A stretch of DNA of 64,000 nt from Cyclobacterium sp. (lineage in GTDB: Bacteria; Bacteroidota; Bacteroidia; Cytophagales; Cyclobacteriaceae), in contig NZ_JABURL010000107.1 of NCBI RefSeq assembly GCF_014762705.1, positions 62,001-126,000 on the forward strand. Direction: 5' to 3'. How positions within the stretch are numbered: position 1 is the stretch's first letter; each line of letters opens with the position of its first letter. Made by a program: the position numbers and the translations under genes. The notes under the pieces are model-generated. The model did no database searches and was not told the DNA's origin. It saw nothing but the letters and a program-made list of their open reading frames with translations. This document shows, in pieces, positions 53,963 to 64,000 of the stretch.

Positions 53963-54328
53963 ATGAGCGAACTACTTAAATTCGTAGAACAGGATTATAA
54001 AGACGCAAGATCGAAATTCCCTGCTTTCAAAGCCGGCGATACCGTCAATGTTCACGTGAAAATTACTGAAGGTGCTAAAGAGCGTATTCAGCAGTTTCAG
54101 GGAACCGTAATCCAAAGGAAAAATGTCAATACCAATGGGGAGACATTTACGGTAAGAAAAATTTCCAACGGGATTGGTGTGGAAAGAATAATTCCCATCA
54201 TTTCTCCCAGTCTGGAGAAGATCGAAGTGCTCCGTGAGGGCAAAGTAAGGAGAGCAAGACTTTTCTACCTGAGAGGCAGACAAGGCAAATCCGCTAAGAT
54301 CAAAGAAAAAATCAGGGTGAAGAAATAA
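53963..54328 (+). CDS. rplS: 50S ribosomal protein L19
   Basis: A 121-residue L19: [82 protein letters not shown]. Normal length. Last gene of the operon, followed by a strong terminator. Confidence 0.97.
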   Translation: MSELLKFVEQDYKDARSKFPAFKAGDTVNVHVKITEGAKERIQQFQGTVIQRKNVNTNGETFTVRKISNGIGVERIIPIISPSLEKIEVLREGKVRRARLFYLRGRQGKSAKIKEKIRVKK

Positions 54329-54354
54329 GCTTCAACTCACGATTTACATTACAT

Positions 54355-54381
54355 AAAAAAGGGCCATTTGGCCCTTTTTTT
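54355..54381 (+). terminator. Terminator of the rpsP-rplS operon
   Basis: AAAAAAGGGCC (54355-54365) pairs with GGCCCTTTTTT around an ATTT loop and is followed by T. It is a textbook Rho-independent terminator 26 bases after the rplS stop. Confidence 0.92.
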
Positions 54382-54618
54382 GTTGCCACCTTTTTATTCC
54401 CTCCCACGGAGTAGACAGCTGCTTTTTCTGTCTATTATTTCTATTAATAATTTTCACTATTAATTCTTTATTTTTCAAAAAACGACATTAATTACTTTTT
54501 ATCTAGTTTTATACCATTATATTATTTTATTTAAACAGGATAGTGCAGGATAGTATTTCAGGAGAATTTGGGTTTATTTATAATCATTAAATCAATTTTA
54601 ACTAAACTCAAAGAAACA

Positions 54619-57600
54619 ATGAAAAAATGTTACTATTCTGCCCTCAGGGGGTCTGGAATTGCAGTAATGGCTTTTCTGATGTTGATGACCTTTCAAGGCT
54701 ATGCCCAACAGGCTGGGCAGATTACAGGAAAGGTCGTAGCAGCAGAAGATGCTGAACCGCTTCCGGGGGTTTCCATCCTTGTAAAAGGGACTACCCGCGG
54801 TACGGTTACCAACATGGATGGGGATTTTGCCATACAAGCATCCTCAGGGGAAACCCTTACCATAAGTTTTATCGGCTTTGAAACCAAAGAAGTAGCTGTT
54901 ACCGGGGGCCAAACCAACTACGAGATCAGCATGGAAGCCTCTATAGGTGATCTGGGTGAGGTAGTGGTCGTAGGCTATGGTTCACAAAGAAAAGCAGACA
55001 TTACTTCTGCCGTTTCGGTGATCAATATGGAAAATATCGGGGATGTACCTACTACCAATGTTACCCGTTTGCTACAAGGACAAGCCGCAGGTGTGCAGGT
55101 CAGACAACCAACCGGCAGACCGGGTCAGGAAATGGAGGTCACCATCAGGGGTATTGGCTCTTTGGGAGCCGGTAGCCAGCCGCTTTATGTAGTGGATGGC
55201 TTTCCAATCGGAACTTCCCTGGGACAGAACCTGAATCCTGCCGACATCGAAAGTATGACCGTTCTGAAAGATGCTGCCTCTACAGCAATTTACGGAGCCA
55301 GGGGCTCCAATGGCGTAATCCTGATTACCACCAAATCCGCTAAAGAAGGAACCGTTAACCTGGATTTTGTGGTCAATCACGGCATTCAGAATGTTCCTGA
55401 CGGAAGAAGAACGCGCATGATGAACGGTCCGGAGTTTGCTCAGTTCAAGCACGATAGCTTTGTGGATAGAATTCGTTATTTCGAACAGCGTGAGCCGGCA
55501 TTGGAAGAAATTCCTTTGGAATTCAGGTTTCCGGAGCAAACCACCATTTCCACAGACTGGTTTGAGGAGATCATGAATCAAAATGCCCGCTTTCAGAATT
55601 ACAATGCCACCTTGTCGGCTGGAAAGGGAGATATCCGCTCCCTGGTATCCGTAGGCTATATCAATCAGGAGGGTGCCGTAATCGAGACCGGCTTCGAGAG
55701 ATTTAACGTCAGGGCCAATATCGATGGGAAGATCAATGACTTTATCAGCATGGGTTGGAACATTGCAGCCTCCCATTCCAGGGAGGATTATGCTTCTACG
55801 GAAGGAAGGGATGCCCTGATAGGTAGGGCTTTGTGGGCAGATCCCAGGAATCCTGTTTACAATGAGGATGGAAGTTTCAATGATTTTATCGGGGGTACGC
55901 ATGGTGTATTCGGTACAGCCAATGTGGTACAGGAACTGCACGAAATGGAAAGGACCCTGAATGAAAACAACCTATTGACCAATGGGTACCTGGAATTTTC
56001 ATTTCTCAAAGATTTTAAATTCAGAACATCGGTCAACGCCATTCTTGAAAATACGGATCAGAAGGAATTCAGGCCGTCAACCTTGGCCGGAACGGGCTTT
56101 AACCAGGCGCCTCCCAGAGAGGCCACTTTGTACCAGAGAAGGAATGAGGTACTGAATATCTCTGCAGACCAATTGCTTTCCTACAGTAAAATCTTAGGCA
56201 GCCATCGGGTGGATGGTTTGCTGGGATTCTCAGCTCAGGAAGAAACCTTCAAATTCCTTCAGGGTAATGGGAACGAATTTGCCAACGATCAGGTGCGGTA
56301 CCTGAGTGCGGCTATCCGGCAGGTATCCAGTTCAGGTGAAGCAGATTGGAGCCTTCTGGCTTATTTTGCCAGGGTGAATTATTCCTTTAAGGACAAATAC
56401 CTCTTCTCCGCATCCTATAGGAGAGAGGGCAGTTCCAGGTTTGGAGCCAACAACAAATGGGGTGACTTTCCAGCCTTTTCTGCAGGATGGAGAATATCCG
56501 AAGAATCCTTTATGCCCCAGACCAACTGGATTACCGATCTGAAATTAAGGGCCAGTTATGGAATTACAGGTAATAACGCCATCGGAAATTATTCCAGTTT
56601 ATCCAATATGAGGCTTTCCAATTATGTGCTGGGCGGTACCATTGCCAATGGACAGGTGCTGTCCAATTTTGCGAATGCCAACCTGGGTTGGGAACAATCC
56701 CAACAAACGGATATAGGTCTGGATTTGGCCATGTTTGACAACCGCTTGATTTTTACCGCTGAGTATTACAACCGATTGACAGACAATATGCTGCTTTCGG
56801 TAGAGATGCCTGTCATCTCCGGCTTCACCCAGTCGCTGGATAATGTAGGGCAGGTGCAAAACCGGGGATTGGAATTAGCACTGGATTACCGTACTCGTAT
56901 CAGTCAGCTTAACCTGCGGAGCAATCTGAACCTGACCATTAACAGGAATGAAGTCCTTGAAATCAGGGGCGAAAATGACGAGATCTGGTCTGGTGGTTTT
57001 TATAGTACCTATAATGTTTCTAAAGTGGGTCGACCCCTGGCCATGTTGCATGGATTCCGTATGGAGGGCATTTTTAATACGGAGGATGAAATCGAAGCCT
57101 GGCCTACACAGGATGGTGCCATTCCCGGAACCTACAAATATTTTGATGCCAATGGAGATGGAGAGATATCTTATGACCAGCAGGACATGATAGAGATCGG
57201 CAACCCACACCCTGCCTACATTCTGGGCTTTACCCTTGGCGGAGACTACAAGAGCTTTGACTTTAACTTCATGTTTACCGGTGCCTTTGACTATGATGTA
57301 TTCCGAAACATTGAGGCTACTACCATGAACATGGACGGCGTGTTTAACATCCTGCAGTCCGGAGTAAACCGCTGGAGATCTGCAGAAAATCCGGGCGACG
57401 GACGTGGTGCCACCACCAATACCTGGAAATGGCAGCGGGAATCCAATTCCCGTTATGTATATGATGCGACGCATGTGTGGCTGAGAAACATTACCCTGGG
57501 CTACACCGTCCCTAAAAATCCGGTGATTCCCAATGCCAGGGTGTTTTTCAGTGCGGAAAACCCCTTCCTTTTCACCGATTTTCCAGGAACAAACCCGGAA

Positions 57601-57693
57601 ATCAATCGTAGAGGGGGAATCAATATAGGGGTAGATGATGAAGCCTATCCAATGCCCAGAACCTTTACTTTGGGTGCGACCATCAGATTCTAA
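54619..57693 (+). CDS. SusC/RagA TonB-linked outer-membrane protein, first pair
   Basis: A 1024-residue SusC-type TonB-dependent transporter. Signal peptide (IAVMAFLMLMTFQGYAQ), a CarboxypepD_reg-like domain (QITGKVVAAEDAEPLPGVSILVKGTTRGTVTNMDGDF), the plug with YVVDGFPIGT and ASTAIYGARGSNGVILIT, and a long barrel ending in the aromatic F (FTLGATIRF). With its SusD partner it binds and imports oligomers, usually glycans, across the outer membrane. ATG at 54619 is used; the frame from 54568 is an extension. Confidence 0.95.
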   Translation: MKKCYYSALRGSGIAVMAFLMLMTFQGYAQQAGQITGKVVAAEDAEPLPGVSILVKGTTRGTVTNMDGDFAIQASSGETLTISFIGFETKEVAVTGGQTNYEISMEASIGDLGEVVVVGYGSQRKADITSAVSVINMENIGDVPTTNVTRLLQGQAAGVQVRQPTGRPGQEMEVTIRGIGSLGAGSQPLYVVDGFPIGTSLGQNLNPADIESMTVLKDAASTAIYGARGSNGVILITTKSAKEGTVNLDFVVNHGIQNVPDGRRTRMMNGPEFAQFKHDSFVDRIRYFEQREPALEEIPLEFRFPEQTTISTDWFEEIMNQNARFQNYNATLSAGKGDIRSLVSVGYINQEGAVIETGFERFNVRANIDGKINDFISMGWNIAASHSREDYASTEGRDALIGRALWADPRNPVYNEDGSFNDFIGGTHGVFGTANVVQELHEMERTLNENNLLTNGYLEFSFLKDFKFRTSVNAILENTDQKEFRPSTLAGTGFNQAPPREATLYQRRNEVLNISADQLLSYSKILGSHRVDGLLGFSAQEETFKFLQGNGNEFANDQVRYLSAAIRQVSSSGEADWSLLAYFARVNYSFKDKYLFSASYRREGSSRFGANNKWGDFPAFSAGWRISEESFMPQTNWITDLKLRASYGITGNNAIGNYSSLSNMRLSNYVLGGTIANGQVLSNFANANLGWEQSQQTDIGLDLAMFDNRLIFTAEYYNRLTDNMLLSVEMPVISGFTQSLDNVGQVQNRGLELALDYRTRISQLNLRSNLNLTINRNEVLEIRGENDEIWSGGFYSTYNVSKVGRPLAMLHGFRMEGIFNTEDEIEAWPTQDGAIPGTYKYFDANGDGEISYDQQDMIEIGNPHPAYILGFTLGGDYKSFDFNFMFTGAFDYDVFRNIEATTMNMDGVFNILQSGVNRWRSAENPGDGRGATTNTWKWQRESNSRYVYDATHVWLRNITLGYTVPKNPVIPNARVFFSAENPFLFTDFPGTNPEINRRGGINIGVDDEAYPMPRTFTLGATIRF

Positions 57694-57712
57694 ACATTAA
57701 ACTACCGAAGAG

Positions 57713-59218
57713 ATGAAAATAAACACGCAAATAAAATTGTTTTGTCTGGGATCCTTGCTTGCTTTTTCGGCATGCGATGAAGAGTTTCTGAACAAAACCG
57801 ACCCCACCGTTTTGGTAGCTGACAATTTCTACCAGACCGAGACGCAGGTTATTCAGGCGGTCAATGGAGTATATGGACAATTACGTCCGCTCCATTTAAA
57901 CCAATGGCAATACACGGAATTTATTTCTGACAATACCACCTTGCATTTTAACCCGGGAAACAGGGGACAGGGACCTGCCTTGGAAGCATTGGAATTTTGG
58001 CAATACAATCCGGCCACGCCCAATATTACCAACCTGTACAACAGTACCTATGGGGTGATGGTAAATGTGAATACTGCGCTGCAGAAACTTCCAGAGTCCA
58101 ATGCCAGCGAGGCCATCAAGACCCGTTCTGAAGGAGAATTGAAATTTATACGGGCCTATCTGTATTTCCACCTGGTACAGCACTTTGGAGATGTGATTGT
58201 CATCACTGAACCTGTGAGTTCACCTGCCGAAGCGTTTGAATATGAGAGGCAACCCGTTGAGACCGTTTACCAGCAGATTCTTTCGGATTTGAATGATGCT
58301 GTCAATTCCTTGCCTGAAAGCTATGCCGATGAAGTAGGCCGGGTGACCAAAGGAGCGGCTTTGAGCCTTTTGGGAAAAGTACATTTGACCCGCAAAGAGT
58401 ATGGTCCGGCCATTCAGGCGCTGAATCAGGTTACCTCGCTGGGATATGATTTGCTGCCGGATTATGAAGATGTGTTCGACCCGCAAAACAAAAATCACCA
58501 GGAATCCATTTGGGATATTCAATACCAGGGAGAAAATCAGTTTGGGGTAAATAGTAATTTCATCTACACCTTCGCACCCAGGGAGTCTTTTGGAGCGGTG
58601 ATTGATTTTCCGGGCCAGGAAGGCGGTGGTTGGAATACCCCTAGCAATGACATCATTGCAGCGTATGAAGAAGGAGACCTGAGAAAAGAAGTCTCCCTGA
58701 AAGAAGGCTATACCAATCTGGAGGGAGATTATGTTGGAGTTCCCTTTATTAATAAGTTTAACCATCCCCATTCTATCCGTGGAGTTACCAATGACAACTG
58801 GCCGGTGATCCGGTATGCAGATGTCTTGTTAATGCTGGCAGAAGCCATCAATGAGGCGGATGGTCCTACCGGTACGGCCTATGGCTACCTGAATGATGTA
58901 AGGGAAAGGGCAGGTCTGGATCCTTTAAGTGGATTGGGACAGGATGCCTTCCGTCAGGCTGTAATGCAGGAGCGAAGAATCGAGCTGGCCTTTGAAAACC
59001 ACCGCTGGTTTGATCTGAAAAGGACCATGGATACGCAGCAACTGGTAAGTTTCCTGAATGATTATGGATTGAGAGAACGTGCCGACCCCACTACTTCAAG
59101 GGAGGGTATTCCATTTTCCAATGGAGATTTTATCTTTGAGGCCCATGAAATTTTGTTTCCTATCCCTCAGGACCAAATCAGGATCAATTCGGATTTGGCC
59201 CAAAATCCGGGGTACTAA
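57713..59218 (+). CDS. SusD/RagB lipoprotein, first pair
   Basis: A 501-residue SusD-type lipoprotein (leader FCLGSLLAFSAC, Cys21, then DEEFLNKTDPT). SusD helices: FIRAYLYFHLVQHFGDVIVITEP and VTKGAALSLLGKVHLTRKEYGPAIQALNQV (TPR-like), then YADVLLMLAEAINEADG and ERRIELAFENHRWFDLKR near the C-terminus. It caps the SusC barrel. It lies 19 bases after the first SusC gene. Confidence 0.94.
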   Translation: MKINTQIKLFCLGSLLAFSACDEEFLNKTDPTVLVADNFYQTETQVIQAVNGVYGQLRPLHLNQWQYTEFISDNTTLHFNPGNRGQGPALEALEFWQYNPATPNITNLYNSTYGVMVNVNTALQKLPESNASEAIKTRSEGELKFIRAYLYFHLVQHFGDVIVITEPVSSPAEAFEYERQPVETVYQQILSDLNDAVNSLPESYADEVGRVTKGAALSLLGKVHLTRKEYGPAIQALNQVTSLGYDLLPDYEDVFDPQNKNHQESIWDIQYQGENQFGVNSNFIYTFAPRESFGAVIDFPGQEGGGWNTPSNDIIAAYEEGDLRKEVSLKEGYTNLEGDYVGVPFINKFNHPHSIRGVTNDNWPVIRYADVLLMLAEAINEADGPTGTAYGYLNDVRERAGLDPLSGLGQDAFRQAVMQERRIELAFENHRWFDLKRTMDTQQLVSFLNDYGLRERADPTTSREGIPFSNGDFIFEAHEILFPIPQDQIRINSDLAQNPGY

Positions 59219-59244
59219 ATCAGAAATAAAAATATGATTTTTAT

Positions 59245-59281
59245 CACCGGAAAGCAGATTTGACTGTCTTGTTTTCCGGTG
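59245..59281 (+). terminator. Possible terminator after the first SusC/SusD pair
   Basis: CACCGGAAA (59245-59253) pairs with TTTCCGGTG (59273-59281), loop of 19 bases, followed by a weakly T-rich stretch. Less typical than the other terminators. Confidence 0.45.
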
Positions 59282-59577
59282 GTATTACTTTTTGCCTTTG
59301 TCAATTTTCAGTATTATATTTTACAATGGAGAGGATTCGAACACAAAGTTTTTTTGATTGGTACAAAGACCAGTTCGGTCAGAATTAAATTTCTTTTTTT
59401 ATTAAATCTTGTGCTTATAATACCAGTTTGGTCATTTTTCCAAAATGACCATTGGCTTTTTCAATTCAGCACAGTACAGGATGGCTGTTATTAAAATATA
59501 TGATTAATTTAGGGATATTTTCACAGGTAAAGTTGTGAAGGTGGTTGAATAAATCCATGTAAATTAACCTAAAAATT
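59282..59577. other. Intergenic region before the second SusC gene
   Basis: An AT-rich stretch with one perfect 9-bp inverted repeat, GGTCATTTT (59430-59438) and AAAATGACC (59442-59450), which could be an operator for the second SusC/SusD pair. Otherwise no gene or RNA is seen. Confidence 0.5.
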
Positions 59578-62500
59578 ATGAAAAAAGATTGTTACCCAAT
59601 TTTGGATAGCAGGCGCATGATTGCATTCATGGCAGCCATGCTATTGACTTTTGTTTCCTATGCGCAAAGCACCGTATCCGGTGTGGTGCGCTCTGAGGGA
59701 GACAATGAAACTTTGCCGGGAGTTTCTGTACTTGTTAAAGGTACTACTCGGGGGACGGTTACCGACCTGGATGGAAGGTTTCAGGTAGAGGCATCATCGG
59801 GAGAAGTGCTTTCTGTGAGCTACATTGGTTACACCACGCAAGAAGTACCGATACAAGGAGGACAAACCGAGTATGAGATTGTGCTGGCTTCATCCATGAG
59901 TGATTTGACGGAAGTAGTAGTTGTGGGTTACGGTAGCCAGTTAAAAAAGGAAATCACGGGATCGGTACAAACCATCCAGGGAGATGACCTGATGGACATA
60001 CCAGCTACGCAAATGGCGCAGAAGCTGCAGGGACAGCTTGCCGGAGTGCAGATCAACCAAACCACCGGTAAACCCGGTCAGGGCATGAATGTCCGGATCA
60101 GGGGACAGTTATCTGTTTCCGCTGGTAGTGACCCACTGTATGTGGTTGATGGATTTCCTATTACCGGAGATATTTCTACCTTGAATCCGGATGAAATTCA
60201 GGACATTACCATTCTGAAAGATGCGGCGTCTACTTCCTTGTATGGATCACGTGCAGCAAACGGAGTGGTGCTGATTACTACTAAAAGAGGGAAAGCCGGC
60301 CAATCTTCGGTTGCCCTGAATGTGTATACAGGATTGCAGAATGTACCCCATTACAACCGCCTGGAAATGATGGACGCAGTAGAGTTTGCTCAGTTTAAGA
60401 AGGAGTATTTTGAAGATGCCGGACGTCCTGTCCCTGACATGTTCCAAAATCCTTCCCAGTACGAGGGACAAACACAGGATTGGTACGATGCCTTGTTGCA
60501 AACGGCTCCTATCACCAACTATAACCTGACAATCAACTCTAATACCGAGAAAATGAGAACCTCGGTTGTCGCAGGCTATTTTGATCAGGAAGGCGTGGTA
60601 TTGAATACCGACTACGAGCGGTTTTCATTGCGATTAAACACTGATTACACGGCTTCAGATAAGCTGACCATGGGTTTTAACCTGGCTCCGACTTATGTGC
60701 GAGACAACACACCCAGAACAGATGGATCCAGAGGTACCGGTATTTTGTTCAATGCCCTGCATACCTGGCCGAATATGCCGATCTACGACGATGAGGGTGA
60801 ACTGACCTATTTTAACCGTTTTCCCAGCGAAACGGGAAATATATTTGCTTATCCCAATTACGTAAGGTCTGCCCTGGAAATTACCAATGAGACCAAACAA
60901 ACCAATTTGCTGTCCAATGCCTATGTGTCATACCAGCCAATAGAGGGTCTCGAAATCAAATCCACCATTAATGCGGAAATCAGAAATAGCAAATATTTCT
61001 ATTTCAACCCTTCCACTGCCACACCTGGTATGAATGTAGCCATTCCGACGGTGGCTTCCTCCGTTCGTGATAACCGGGAAATATTCAGTTGGTTGAATGA
61101 AAATACGGTAACGTATACCAAATCCATCAACGATCACAATTTCCAGTTGCTGGGAGGTTTTACCAATCAGAAATTCCGATTGGACCGTACACAGGTGGCC
61201 GCCAATACCTATGCGGATGACCGCCTGCCTACCGTACAAGGAGCCATCAATATCAATAGAGGAAGCACCATATCTGATGTGCAGGAATGGGCTTTGACTT
61301 CCTTTCTTAGCCGGTTAACGTACAATTACCAGGGTAAATACCTGTTGACTGCTGCGATCAGGGCGGATGGTTCTTCCCGCTTCGGTTCTGAAAACCGTTG
61401 GGGTGTATTCCCTTCTGTTTCTGCCGGCTGGGTCATGTCAGATGAAGGATTTTTGAATACCAGTGATAAGGTTTCTTTTGCCAAAATCAGGGGTAGTTTC
61501 GGGGTGACCGGAAACAACAACATCGGTAACTATACCCAATATGCCCTGGTAAACAATACCGTAAATCATGTTTTTAACAATTCAGTGGTGCCCGGAGCTG
61601 CAGTTACCTCCTTGCAAAATCCATTCCTGGGATGGGAAACCACCCAGCAGTTTGATATTGGATTGGACCTGGGATTGTTTGACGACCGCATTCAATTTGT
61701 TTATGATTTCTATACCAAGAACACTACCAACCTGCTGTACAATGTGCAGATTCCTCAAGAGGCCGGATTTGGCAGCTTTACGGATAATATAGGCGAGATT
61801 AAATTCTGGGGACATGAATTTGCCATTACTTCCAGAAATACCCAGGGAAAACTGATTTGGACCACCAATGCCAATATTTCCTTTAACCGAAATAAGGTAA
61901 TGGATCTTGCCGAAGGAATTGATCGGGTGTATGGTAACGTTCACATTACACAGGTTGGACAGCCATTCGGACAATTTTATGGATTGAGAAAGCTTGGTAA
62001 CTACATGAATGAGGAAGACCTGAACAGTTCTCCGCAGGTACCTGGCCGGTCTACCGTTGGTTCTATTAAATTAGAAGACATCAATGGTGACGGCATCATT
62101 ACCATAGGTGGTGATAACGATGACCGAACCATCATAGGCAATCCATTCCCAGATTTCACTTATGGAATCACCAATAATTTCCGTTATGGTAAATGGGATT
62201 TGAATATCATAGGGTCAGGTTCCTATGGAAATGAGTTGTACATGAGACATCTCTACAGTACTGCAAATTTGGATGGTGTGTTCAATATGGTACAAAAAGC
62301 CACCGAACGTTTCCGTTCTCCCGAAGATCCTGGTGAGGGAATTTTCGGTACCACCGTGGGTGGAGGCAACGTCACCGGTATCGAGAGAGACTGGGCCAAC
62401 AGCAACTTTGTCTGGGATGCTTCCTTTTTCACCATCAAAAACATAACGCTGGGATACAATCTGGGAGCAATTGCCAACGTGATTAAGTCTGCCAGAATCT

Positions 62501-62673
62501 ATGCTGCTGTACAAAATGTGTACATTTTTACTCCTTACTGGGGAGGTCCAAACCCTGAAGTTAGTCAGCAAAATAATGGGAATGGCGACGGAGGAAACCT
62601 TAGTCAGGGAGTTGACCTTACCGGTTATCCTGTCCCTAGAACCTTTACTGTAGGTGCTAACATCACCTTCTAA
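59578..62673 (+). CDS. SusC/RagA TonB-linked outer-membrane protein, second pair
   Basis: A 1031-residue paralogue of the SusC at 54619. Signal peptide (MIAFMAAMLLTFVSYAQ), CarboxypepD_reg-like domain (STVSGVVRSEGDNETLPGVSVLVKGTTRGTVTDLDGRF), plug (YVVDGFPITGDIS; ASTSLYGSRAANGVVLITT) and a barrel ending GANITF. It is much diverged from the first copy after the plug, so the ligand probably differs. Confidence 0.94.
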   Translation: MKKDCYPILDSRRMIAFMAAMLLTFVSYAQSTVSGVVRSEGDNETLPGVSVLVKGTTRGTVTDLDGRFQVEASSGEVLSVSYIGYTTQEVPIQGGQTEYEIVLASSMSDLTEVVVVGYGSQLKKEITGSVQTIQGDDLMDIPATQMAQKLQGQLAGVQINQTTGKPGQGMNVRIRGQLSVSAGSDPLYVVDGFPITGDISTLNPDEIQDITILKDAASTSLYGSRAANGVVLITTKRGKAGQSSVALNVYTGLQNVPHYNRLEMMDAVEFAQFKKEYFEDAGRPVPDMFQNPSQYEGQTQDWYDALLQTAPITNYNLTINSNTEKMRTSVVAGYFDQEGVVLNTDYERFSLRLNTDYTASDKLTMGFNLAPTYVRDNTPRTDGSRGTGILFNALHTWPNMPIYDDEGELTYFNRFPSETGNIFAYPNYVRSALEITNETKQTNLLSNAYVSYQPIEGLEIKSTINAEIRNSKYFYFNPSTATPGMNVAIPTVASSVRDNREIFSWLNENTVTYTKSINDHNFQLLGGFTNQKFRLDRTQVAANTYADDRLPTVQGAININRGSTISDVQEWALTSFLSRLTYNYQGKYLLTAAIRADGSSRFGSENRWGVFPSVSAGWVMSDEGFLNTSDKVSFAKIRGSFGVTGNNNIGNYTQYALVNNTVNHVFNNSVVPGAAVTSLQNPFLGWETTQQFDIGLDLGLFDDRIQFVYDFYTKNTTNLLYNVQIPQEAGFGSFTDNIGEIKFWGHEFAITSRNTQGKLIWTTNANISFNRNKVMDLAEGIDRVYGNVHITQVGQPFGQFYGLRKLGNYMNEEDLNSSPQVPGRSTVGSIKLEDINGDGIITIGGDNDDRTIIGNPFPDFTYGITNNFRYGKWDLNIIGSGSYGNELYMRHLYSTANLDGVFNMVQKATERFRSPEDPGEGIFGTTVGGGNVTGIERDWANSNFVWDASFFTIKNITLGYNLGAIANVIKSARIYAAVQNVYIFTPYWGGPNPEVSQQNNGNGDGGNLSQGVDLTGYPVPRTFTVGANITF

Positions 62674-62703
62674 AGAAGCTTTTCATCTAAAATTGACTTA
62701 AAA

Positions 62704-64000
62704 ATGAAAAAAATACATATCATACTAGCGTTTTTGGGAATCATGCTGTCAAGCTGCGAAGAGTTCTTGACTATTACCCCGGAAACTGCATTGAGTTCGG
62801 CTACCTTCTACAGGACAGAGTCCGACTTTGAACAAGCGGTAAATGCAGCTTATGCGCCAATGAGAACCATTGCAGATGACCGGTCGTGGTTATTGTGTGA
62901 AATGCGTTCGGACAATACGATTTATGCCCGAAATATTAACTTTGGTGCTACCGAGCAGCAGGAAGACCTGTCGGATCATGCCTTGCCAGAAGCGCAGGGA
63001 ATCACTTCCAATACACACGTGTTGAACCAGTACCGGCAGGATTACCTGATCATCGCCAGGGCAAACCAGATTCTGGATCTGATTGACGATGTGGAGTTCA
63101 ATCAGGCATCTAAGGACAACCTGAAGGGACAGGCACTATTCCTGCGCGGATACGCCTATTACGAATTGGCCCGTTACTTTGGAAGCGTGCCCTTGCACCT
63201 TACTCCTGTGACCAGCCGGGAAGAAGCTGCATTGCCATTAACTCCCGAAGCCGAGATTTATACGCATTTGATCGGTGACATTCAGTCTGCCATCAATTTG
63301 TTGCCTGTACGTTCTCAGCAAGGGGTAGGCAGAGCCTCCAAGGGCGCTGCCCAGATGTTGCTTGCCGATGTGTTTATCACCCAGAAGCGTTGGGCAGAAG
63401 CAGAAACTTTGTTGAAGGCTATTGTGAGCAGTGGAGAATACGAATTGATCGAAAATTATGAAGATGTTTTTTCCGAAAGTGTAGGCAATAAAAACAATGC
63501 AGAGTCAATTTTCGAGGTACAATATTTGGAAGGCCCGGAAGGTTTGAACAGCAACTTTTTGTATGCTTTTATGCCCCGACCTATTTCTCCTGATGAATTG
63601 CAGCCCATCACGGGGACTTCTAACCCACAACCTTTGGATGGTGAAGGAAACAACATTCCTACTCCGGATATTATCGCTGCCTATGAAGAAGGGGATTTGA
63701 GAGAGGATGCTTCCATAGCTTACGTGGAAATTGCAGGTAGTGACCGGGAAGACAAGGTGTATCCATATATTAAAAAATATGCCAAGCACCATGACCTGCA
63801 TGGCAACCATGGAATAAACTGGCCGATTTACCGCTACGCAGAGACATTGCTTTTCCTTGCGGAAGCGCTTAATGAGCAGGGCAAAACCGAAGAAGCTGCC
63901 GGCTACCTGAACGATGTGAGGGCCCGGGCTGGACTGGAAGATACCAATGCCTCCGGTCAGGCGGATATGAGAGAAGCCATCTTTAAAGAAAGAAGGGTGG
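62704..64000 (+). CDS. SusD/RagB lipoprotein, second pair, cut by window end
   Basis: The frame from ATG at 62704 stays open to the window edge (at least 432 codons). Leader IILAFLGIMLSSC (Cys18, then EEFLTITPETALSSATFY), TPR-like helices (LFLRGYAYYELARYFGSVPLHL, ASKGAAQMLLADVFITQKRWAEAETLL), and near the edge YRYAETLLFLAEALNEQGKTEEAAGYLNDVRARAG and FKERRV. It pairs with the SusC 30 bases upstream. The C-terminus is not in the window. Confidence 0.93.
   Translation, partial: MKKIHIILAFLGIMLSSCEEFLTITPETALSSATFYRTESDFEQAVNAAYAPMRTIADDRSWLLCEMRSDNTIYARNINFGATEQQEDLSDHALPEAQGITSNTHVLNQYRQDYLIIARANQILDLIDDVEFNQASKDNLKGQALFLRGYAYYELARYFGSVPLHLTPVTSREEAALPLTPEAEIYTHLIGDIQSAINLLPVRSQQGVGRASKGAAQMLLADVFITQKRWAEAETLLKAIVSSGEYELIENYEDVFSESVGNKNNAESIFEVQYLEGPEGLNSNFLYAFMPRPISPDELQPITGTSNPQPLDGEGNNIPTPDIIAAYEEGDLREDASIAYVEIAGSDREDKVYPYIKKYAKHHDLHGNHGINWPIYRYAETLLFLAEALNEQGKTEEAAGYLNDVRARAGLEDTNASGQADMREAIFKERRV

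Noticed and set aside
59279-59494. Open frame of 71 codons between the two SusC/SusD pairs
   Set aside because: Starts at GTG within a hairpin, has no family likeness and lies in AT-rich promoter-like DNA.

Overview
The window comes from a chromosome of a Bacteroidota bacterium, most likely a marine or soil Cytophagales relative of the Cyclobacteriaceae. Three things support this: SusC/SusD outer-membrane pairs, many short lipoproteins with a Cys right after a short leader, and promoters with the TAnnTTTG -7 box typical of the phylum. No phage, plasmid backbone, transposase or CRISPR array was seen. Most of the window is housekeeping and envelope genes, with some accessory sites holding small palindromic repeats and broken genes.

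Left third (1-16 kb). It opens with a frameshifted lipoprotein gene cut by the window edge, then a HAD hydrolase, a Crp/Fnr regulator and a DUF547 lipoprotein. A tandem hairpin repeat separates these from a minus-strand block (AraC regulator, small barrel protein, DinB-like and DUF4833 proteins). The most coherent accessory unit is a ten-gene minus-strand run at 6191-12867. It holds an ECF sigma factor, a soluble zinc anti-sigma protein, a flavodoxin-like reductase, a 53-residue membrane peptide, a barrel protein, YceI, a type III polyketide synthase, an Omp85-type barrel, an ATP-grasp ligase and a GDCCVxC mini-protein. After it come an SDR, an alpha/beta hydrolase and a Tat-exported GH5 enzyme.

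Middle (16-44 kb). This part holds a Uma2 nuclease, a YgiT-type antitoxin whose toxin survives only as a fragment, dxs, scpA with a YbhN-like flippase, a GH140-type secreted enzyme, ndk, an NrnA-like phosphoesterase followed by three tandem FKBP lipoproteins, guaB, an SGNH lipoprotein, an RsmB/NOP methyltransferase, prmC and a thiamine pyrophosphokinase-like gene. A secreted-protein gene at 32.6-33.5 kb has a stop codon inside its signal peptide. Next is a two-component system (33.7-37.0 kb) and a DUF4382 lipoprotein; an identical 20-bp direct-repeat site lies upstream of each transcription unit. A three-gene kynurenine operon (3-hydroxyanthranilate dioxygenase, kynureninase, kynurenine monooxygenase) follows, then a D-cysteine desulfhydrase-like enzyme and an RluD-like pseudouridine synthase.

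Right third (44-64 kb). An unusual 142-nt tRNA-like gene has a Leu-type D-arm, a GTC anticodon and a 73-nt variable region, and is followed by a strong terminator. Beyond it lie a giant AsmA-like protein, pheS, an FkbM methyltransferase with a GT2 glycosyltransferase, tRNA-Arg(CCT), and a broken 5' copy of that tRNA interrupted by two palindromic repeats. The rpsP-rimM-trmD-rplS operon follows, with a long acidic tail on S16. The window ends in two tandem SusC/SusD pairs, the last SusD running off the edge.
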